Origin: Mercurialis annua
Taxonomy: Eukaryota; Streptophyta; Magnoliopsida; Malpighiales; Euphorbiaceae
Assembly (NCBI RefSeq): GCF_937616625.2
Contig: NC_065570.1
Span: forward strand, 72,939,665-73,003,664
Direction of reading: 5' to 3'
DNA length: 64,000 nt
A model generated the notes under the pieces. That model saw only the letters and a list, made by a program, of their open reading frames with translations. It did not search any database and was not told the origin of the DNA. Below, piece by piece: positions 58,608 through 64,000 of this stretch (positions are counted from its first letter, which is position 1; every line of letters begins with the position of its first letter). A program made the translations under genes and the position numbers.

Positions 58608-61000
58608 GATACCTCAGCAGCAAAGAAAGTCTAAAACCACAACCAACCATTACAATCAGCACCTCGAATCCAATCCACTAAACTATTAAAATCCGGAAGA
58701 AAAGGTATATAGTATAATAGTAGGCAGAGCAGAAGAACCTATTGCATTACCACAAGGATTTACACGAGCAAGGACACATTTGAACGGTCATTAATTGATC
58801 GATGAACAAATCAATGTAAGAACATACTCATCGAATAACATCTAAAAATTCAATTTACAAGTAGCAAAAAAAGTGCACGCCCGAGTTAATCTAGGCACTT
58901 ATACGTAATAAAGTTAAAATACCTATAGATATATAAAAGCTTGCTCGGATGACCTTGATTCTTATTTTGATGTGATAAAAACAAGAGCATCGATCAAAAC
59001 AGAGGAGTCTTGAGCATTATAGTTTTTAAGTGTAATATTTTAATATTTGTAGGGTTTCAGTTTTAACTAGCAGTTTTATTTACATTTTAATTTTTAAGAG
59101 CTCAAAGTCCAAAGCCCAAAACTTTAACAAATAAAACAAACTAGGGTTTCCAACAGCTCCTCTCGTCTGGAAAAAGCGGGCTTCACACCTTAAGCGCTCC
59201 CGGAGCGCTTTCAGGCGCATAACCCTTGTCTAGCACTTTTCGTGCGCCTAGGGCGCGCTTTTGATAACTATGTGATTAATGAATTAACTTCTTAAGTTTC
59301 GAAGATGGCATTTAACAGCCCTTTTTGTTCTTATCGAGCTGGAGCAACCTGTTCTTCCTGAACATCTCGATTTAGCGCCCAGCTAATTTTTGTTCATGCA
59401 TTCTAAGATAGCATATAACAGCCTATTTCTGTTCAGAATAATGTTGAACACCATTCTGAACTTCCTAACCAAGCCTCTTTTATTTATAACTGACATGACT
59501 ATAAGAAAAAATCTATAATAGCTCACAAAACGAACAAAATGCCGCCTGTCCGTGGCAAAATGATAAACAAACATGTAAGACTAAAAACTTCACATGAATT
59601 TCAAAACAACAGAAATGCAAGAGAGATCTTTGTTCTATCTTTGTTTCAGATTTATAATAATCAGGTTGACAATTAAAATCGAACATAAACAAAACAATCA
59701 CATTCTAGTCCTAGGGTTTAGAAATACCAAACCATTAAAAAAAACTAAAATATCAGATATATGTGAGAATATGAAACTCTACCGATGTATTTGGCGTATG
59801 AAGAAGCTGAAATCGGATAAACTGAGCGATTGCGTCGCGTTTCCAATTTGTACGGCGAAAAAATGATTGACTGTGAAATTGATGACTTTGGGCGGAAGCT
59901 AGGAACTTCTTCCCGGGTTCACCGATGGGTTCTAGAATTCTAGTTGCAGCCTTCAGGCACGCTTAGTCCGGTTGAGGTTTGGTTAACATTTAGACCAAGA
60001 AACGGTGTGTTGACGGGTTAGTCATAAGGAAACGACGTCGGTAGGTTATTCGACGTAAATAACTTGAGTAATTATTTTAATTTTAACCCTCAGATTTTAT
60101 ATATTATAAATAATTAGTCCCTGCTGTTTTAAAAATATGCTAAAGTATCCTTTGATGTTTTCAGTAAAAATCTCTTATGTTAGTTTTTAATTATTTTATG
60201 ATCGAAGTTTATTATAGAAAAGTTGAAATATGAAATTTTAGATTAATTAAATTTGAAAAGATATACTAAAATACTTTTTTATTCTAAAGTAAATTTATTT
60301 ATTATATATCTATTTGGTTTAAATTTTTTATATCATCCATATCTTTTATTTTAATTTTCTTTATTTTAATATAACGTAATTATTTTCATCTATTTAAATA
60401 ACTCGATTATATCTTTGTCCATTTATTAAAAAAAATTATAAAAATGTAAATAACTCGATTATATCTTTCACGCAAACTCTAAAATAAATTTTAAAGGGAA
60501 TATTCCTCTATGAAAATTATATATTAAATTCTAAATTTTAATTTAATTTTGACATAAAAAATAATAGAAAATTTTCCTTAGTATGTTTTTTAAAAAAATC
60601 AACCCATGATTATTTTAACATTTTATCAAAAAATTTAAAAAATAAAAAATTGACTCTATTTTATGGTGATGCCCTTAAGAAAACATCAGTATAAAATCCA
60701 CTACGCATAATTATTGTATGCATATTGAATTCAAGTATTGATAATTATACAGCATCGGTTGCACCTCTAAAACTTCAATTTTCAGCTCATTTCGCCATAT
60801 ATATATTTGAATTGATATGATCAAAACCTGAGGTCTTTAAGGACTTGAATTTGAGTTCGCTAAATAATTTGAGGATCTAAGCAAACAAATTTTAAATCTA
60901 ATAAAAACGCTCAAAAAACACATAGAACTCCATGATCATATTAGTTTTATTCTAAAAAAAACAAATATAGAAACATAATTATATATAAACACAACAGTGA
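58608..61000. other. 5' flank of the BAG6-like gene and intergenic DNA
   Basis: No other gene is supported. The leader of the BAG6-like gene probably contains introns between 58608 and about 59900. A GC-rich patch with the hairpin AAGCGCTCCCGGAGCGCTT lies at 59190-59209. From about 60050 the DNA is AT-rich and featureless. Confidence 0.4.
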
Positions 61001-63060
61001 AAAACTTTGCCGCTGCCGCTCGTCACCTCCCCCATGTTGTCGTCGCCGCCGCCAACTGCTCCTCCACGGCGCCGCCTGCTCCTCCTCCTCACAGCCGTCG
61101 CGCCTGCTGCTCCTCCACGTCGTTACTTTTCATTTATTCACTTCTCAACTGCTAGTTTGCCTCCACATCGTCGCGGCTTATCAAATCTGATATCAGATCT
61201 TTTAAAAAAAAATGTATATAATTCTTATTATATACGGATTATATACAATAAAAATGTGTATATATATATAATCTAATTTATATACGAAATTTGTACTGAA
61301 TACATATAAACTTTTATATTTATATACAAAATCGAACTTTTATATATAAAGAGATAGTATTTTTATAAATATTTTTAAAATGATAATATTGTTTGTAAAA
61401 TGAACTTTCAAGTAGTAATTTTATAAATATTTTTTATTTTTCCGGTATTTGTATAAAATCCCCAAAAATAATTAAAGTAAAAAAAGCCCACAACCAATTA
61501 TAACACTATGAGCCCGATAAAAGTATTTAGGACCATATACATGCACTTTTAATACTATACTAAAAAGGAAAATACACAAATCACTTATTTCTCTAAAATT
61601 TCATTAAATGTTAGTTATAATTTTAAAATATTATATTTATCATTTGTCAAAATCCAAAAACATATATACCTCACATATTTTATATAATTTTTTTAAAATT
61701 TTATTAAAAAGTTAAAGCACCGGTTGAACCTTGAACCGGTAGTCACACCGGTTCTTTTTCCGGTCCGGGTTTTAAAACATTGTATATAACAATAGAATGA
61801 GCCAATTTGATTTGATTTTGATTAAAGTATTATGTGCCTTATCATGTGCTTTGGTTATGATATGAGTGTTGTCATGTTAACTATTTTCCGAGTTAACAGT
61901 GACGTGGCCGACATGTTGGAAGAAAATTGAATTAGTTAAAAATGGCTAAAAGACACGATATCCCAGACCGTCTAGTCATGCTGATTTATAAAGGATTAAT
62001 TATAATTAATTTAACTTGAAAAAAATTAATATTTTTTTGCCGAATAAACCTTTAATAGATACTGATACAATTTATAAATAAATTTAGAAATATGGTAGGA
62101 AAAGTACATATTATTGTATTTTTTTAAGCTTAATTATTTCAAATATTTCATTTTTTTGATTTTTTTTGTTTACCCAAACTTTTAAAACTGTTAATTCTAG
62201 CCTATTTCTCAATTCTAGTTTCAAATTAAAAAAATTAAAAGCTGGACTATTTTTTAAATCCAAACCATTATATTTTTATCAATTACGACCAAACATTTTA
62301 ATATTTACAATCATTTTAAATTTGAAAACTTTTTTTTTGTTTGCAATTCTGATTAAAAATTTAAATTTAATTTTTTAAATCCAACTTTTATGTTTTTTTT
62401 ATCATGCGAACTTATAAGCTAGCCCTTTTTTTTGTAATTTGGCGAGAATTGATAAAGGATGCAAAAGCTTGTATTTAAAAAGTTTTGATCACAATTGCAA
62501 TTTTTTAAATTTTTTTATAATTATAAACAATAAAAAATTTAGTCGTAGTTAATAAAAACTGCAAAAATATAATTTTAAAATATAACTTGGGCTAATTTAA
62601 ATATGTCATTCATATTGCTTTATATTGCTCTATTTTTCTTGTTTAACGTCGATAATTTCAGACATGAAGCAAAATGCATGATACATTTGAACTTTTTTCA
62701 TATCAATTTTGTAGAAATGACTATAATTAAAATTGAAAAGAAAAAAATAAATTAAAATTGATGATTTTAAAATTATGTATTTTGAACAATAAAAGTAAAA
62801 AATGTAGAGTATAATTTAATGACTTAACATATTGTTTAATTCATTGTTCAAATTAAAAAAAATTAATTTTGTTATATTCATAAAATACATCTTTAAAATA
62901 AAATACTAGTTAGACTCTATTGTATAAGTTTAACTTTTTATTTTAAGATGTTTTATTTTTAAAGTTATATTTTTATTTTTAAAGTGATTTTACATTATTT
63001 TTTATTTGTTCTCTAATCATGCTGAATTTGTTTTAACAAGAATAAAACATAAAATAATAA
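61001..63060. other. AT-rich intergenic DNA with a CCG-rich patch
   Basis: Positions 61007-61170 are CCGCC/CTCCTCC-rich and give a Pro/Arg/Leu frame that starts at a non-ATG codon and runs into AT-rich DNA; no supporting exons are seen. Positions 61720-61785 contain CCGGTTGAACC...GGGTTTTAAAACATTG, related to the hAT-like end at 39138. The rest holds nothing recognisable. Confidence 0.45.
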
Positions 63061-63393
63061 TGCTTATCCCCTTAAAATTCCCCCACCTTTTACCCCAAGC
63101 ACCCTCACGTTGTAAAACCATCAATTGCACCCTCAAAAATTAAATTGACCTCTTTTCACTTGAAAAATGCTCAAATCAATACTTTAAATTTTAGCATATA
63201 TTTTAAAATAGGATTTAATATTTTATTTAAAACAAAAATAAACCTATTTTTTCAAGTGAAAAGTGATCAATTTAATGCTCGAGGGTGCAATTGAAAGTGA
63301 AAGGTCGTAATTTGGGTATATTTGGTGGTTTTGCAATATGAGGGTGCAAACGAATTGGGGGTAAAAGGTGAGGGATTTTTAAAGGGATAAGCC
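63061..63393. mobile_element. GGCTWA-type MITE with 9-bp TSD upstream of the ADH-like gene
   Basis: 333 bp. The left end is TGCTTATCCCCTTAAAATTCC (first base apparently changed from G); the right end, inverted, is GGCTTATCCCTTTAAAAATCC. The arms share CACCTTTTACCCC, TTGCACCCTC and TTTTCACTTGAAAAA. Perfect 9-bp direct repeats AAATAATAA lie at 63052-63060 and 63394-63402. It ends 160 bp before the ADH-like start codon. Confidence 0.88.
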
Positions 63394-63552
63394 AAATAAT
63401 AATAACAACAAATAGTATTTTTTTTAATATTGATGTAGAAGGAGATTAAACACGACAAAAAAAACGTTACACATCTACCAACCACTCCAAGCCAAATTGT
63501 CAAAACTCAAAAATGAGAGAGCAACACAGTATCTCTTCCAATTCCAACAACA

Positions 63553-63975
63553 ATGGCCGGCGAGAAATCCTCCAGCTCTGGAAATCCAATTCAATGCAAA
63601 GGTAAGCCATTGTCTTAAAGAAACTGATTTTTTTTTCTTCCAACATTTCTATTAAACTGCACACTGATTGTGTGCTGTATCTACACGTACAGCTGCGGTC
63701 TGTCGTAAACCAGGAGAACCGCTTGTTATAGAGGAGATTGTGGTGGCGCCGCCTAATCGTCATGAAGCTAGGATTCAGATCATTTGCACTTCTCTCTGTC
63801 AAAGTGATATCACTTTCTGGAAACTTAAGGTTTTATTTTTACCATCTCATTATTTTTTTCTTCTGTTTTCATATATAGAAATGATTTTTGCGTCACTAAT
63901 TTGTTTGCTTATGTGTTCTTTTTTGAAGGATTTTCCTGGCATTGTTCCAAGAATTCTCGGCCATGAAGCTATAGG
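63553..63975 (+). CDS. Zinc alcohol dehydrogenase-like protein, 5' part only
   Basis: Medium-chain zinc dehydrogenase, oxidising alcohols or related substrates with NAD. Exons seen: 63553-63601, 63693-63829 and 63929-63975; the gene then runs off the window. The start is ATG in ACAATGGCC, a good plant context. The translated part includes CKAAVCRKPGEPLVIEEIVV, the catalytic-zinc Cys in TSLCQSDITFWK and the zinc/structural His-Glu in ILGHEAIG. TSLCQSDITFW rather than TSLCHTD is typical of the plant ADH-like group (the ADH-like 7 type, At5g42250 from memory), not classical ADH1. The substrate is unknown. Confidence 0.9.
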
Positions 63976-64000
63976 GTAAGCTATAATGAAAAAATAACAA

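Noticed and set aside
59160..59260. GC-rich patch with AAGCGCTCCCGGAGCGCTT hairpin as a terminator or ncRNA
   Set aside because: Short, isolated, and similar words are common in plant repeats; no supporting features.
61007..61276. Pro/Leu-rich frame
   Set aside because: Starts at a non-ATG codon, is composition-driven, and runs into AT-rich DNA without exons; possibly a repeat fragment.
1..64000. CRISPR arrays, operons, prophage or bacterial defence systems
   Set aside because: The window is a plant nuclear genome with spliced genes; the regular repeats present are palindromic arrays without spacers of constant length.

Overview
This is about 64 kb of a eudicot plant nuclear genome. The evidence is AT-rich intergenic DNA, many short GT-AG introns, plant-type gene families (BAHD acyltransferase, SKU5-similar protein, plastid DUF760 protein, RUG3-like RCC1 protein) and a dense load of small non-autonomous transposons. 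No bacterial, viral, rRNA, tRNA or CRISPR feature was seen. All exon coordinates were worked out by hand from splice sites and reading-frame continuity. Every multi-exon model below closes to a whole number of codons, but none has transcript support here.

Layout, left to right. (1) 1-5.5 kb: AT-rich DNA with an array of eight ACACG/CGTGT palindromes (620-790), a MITE, and an intronless kelch-repeat gene on the minus strand (2650-3690) broken by one in-frame TGA. (2) 5.5-9.8 kb: prolyl oligopeptidase, plus strand. (3) 10.2-15.7 kb: tRNA pseudouridine synthase Pus10, minus. (4) 16.2-19.1 kb: peroxisomal enoyl-CoA hydratase 2, minus. (5) 20.5-21.8 kb: intronless BAHD acyltransferase, minus. (6) 23.1-26.4 kb: plastid DUF760 protein, minus, with a 1.07-kb Mutator-like element carrying a GC-rich hairpin array in its last intron. 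(7) 27.1-29.5 kb: RUG3-like RCC1 protein, minus. (8) 29.5-34.3 kb: gene-poor, with a degenerate GATACAT satellite and two related SINE copies. (9) 34.4-40.5 kb: SKU5-similar multicopper-oxidase-like protein, minus. (10) 40.5-45.8 kb: intergenic, with Stowaway and other MITEs. (11) 45.9-46.2 kb: small membrane/coiled-coil protein, minus. (12) 48.9-51.4 kb: CTU1/NCS6 tRNA 2-thiolation protein, minus, with an AT-AC (U12-type) intron. (13) 52.4-58.6 kb: BAG6-like ubiquitin-domain protein, minus, with a probable GT-AG U12 intron. (14) 63.5 kb to the edge: 5' part of a zinc alcohol dehydrogenase-like gene, plus.

These are independent housekeeping genes, not a pathway cluster. Two are tRNA-modification enzymes (Pus10 and CTU1/NCS6). 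The order prolyl oligopeptidase / Pus10 / ECH2 / SKS / CTU1-like matches, from memory, Arabidopsis blocks At1g76140-76170 and At1g20380-20410. BAG6-like plus ADH-like recalls At5g42220-42250. The most notable observations are the two minor-spliceosome introns, the set of elements with 9-bp target duplications inside introns or next to genes, and the palindrome arrays.
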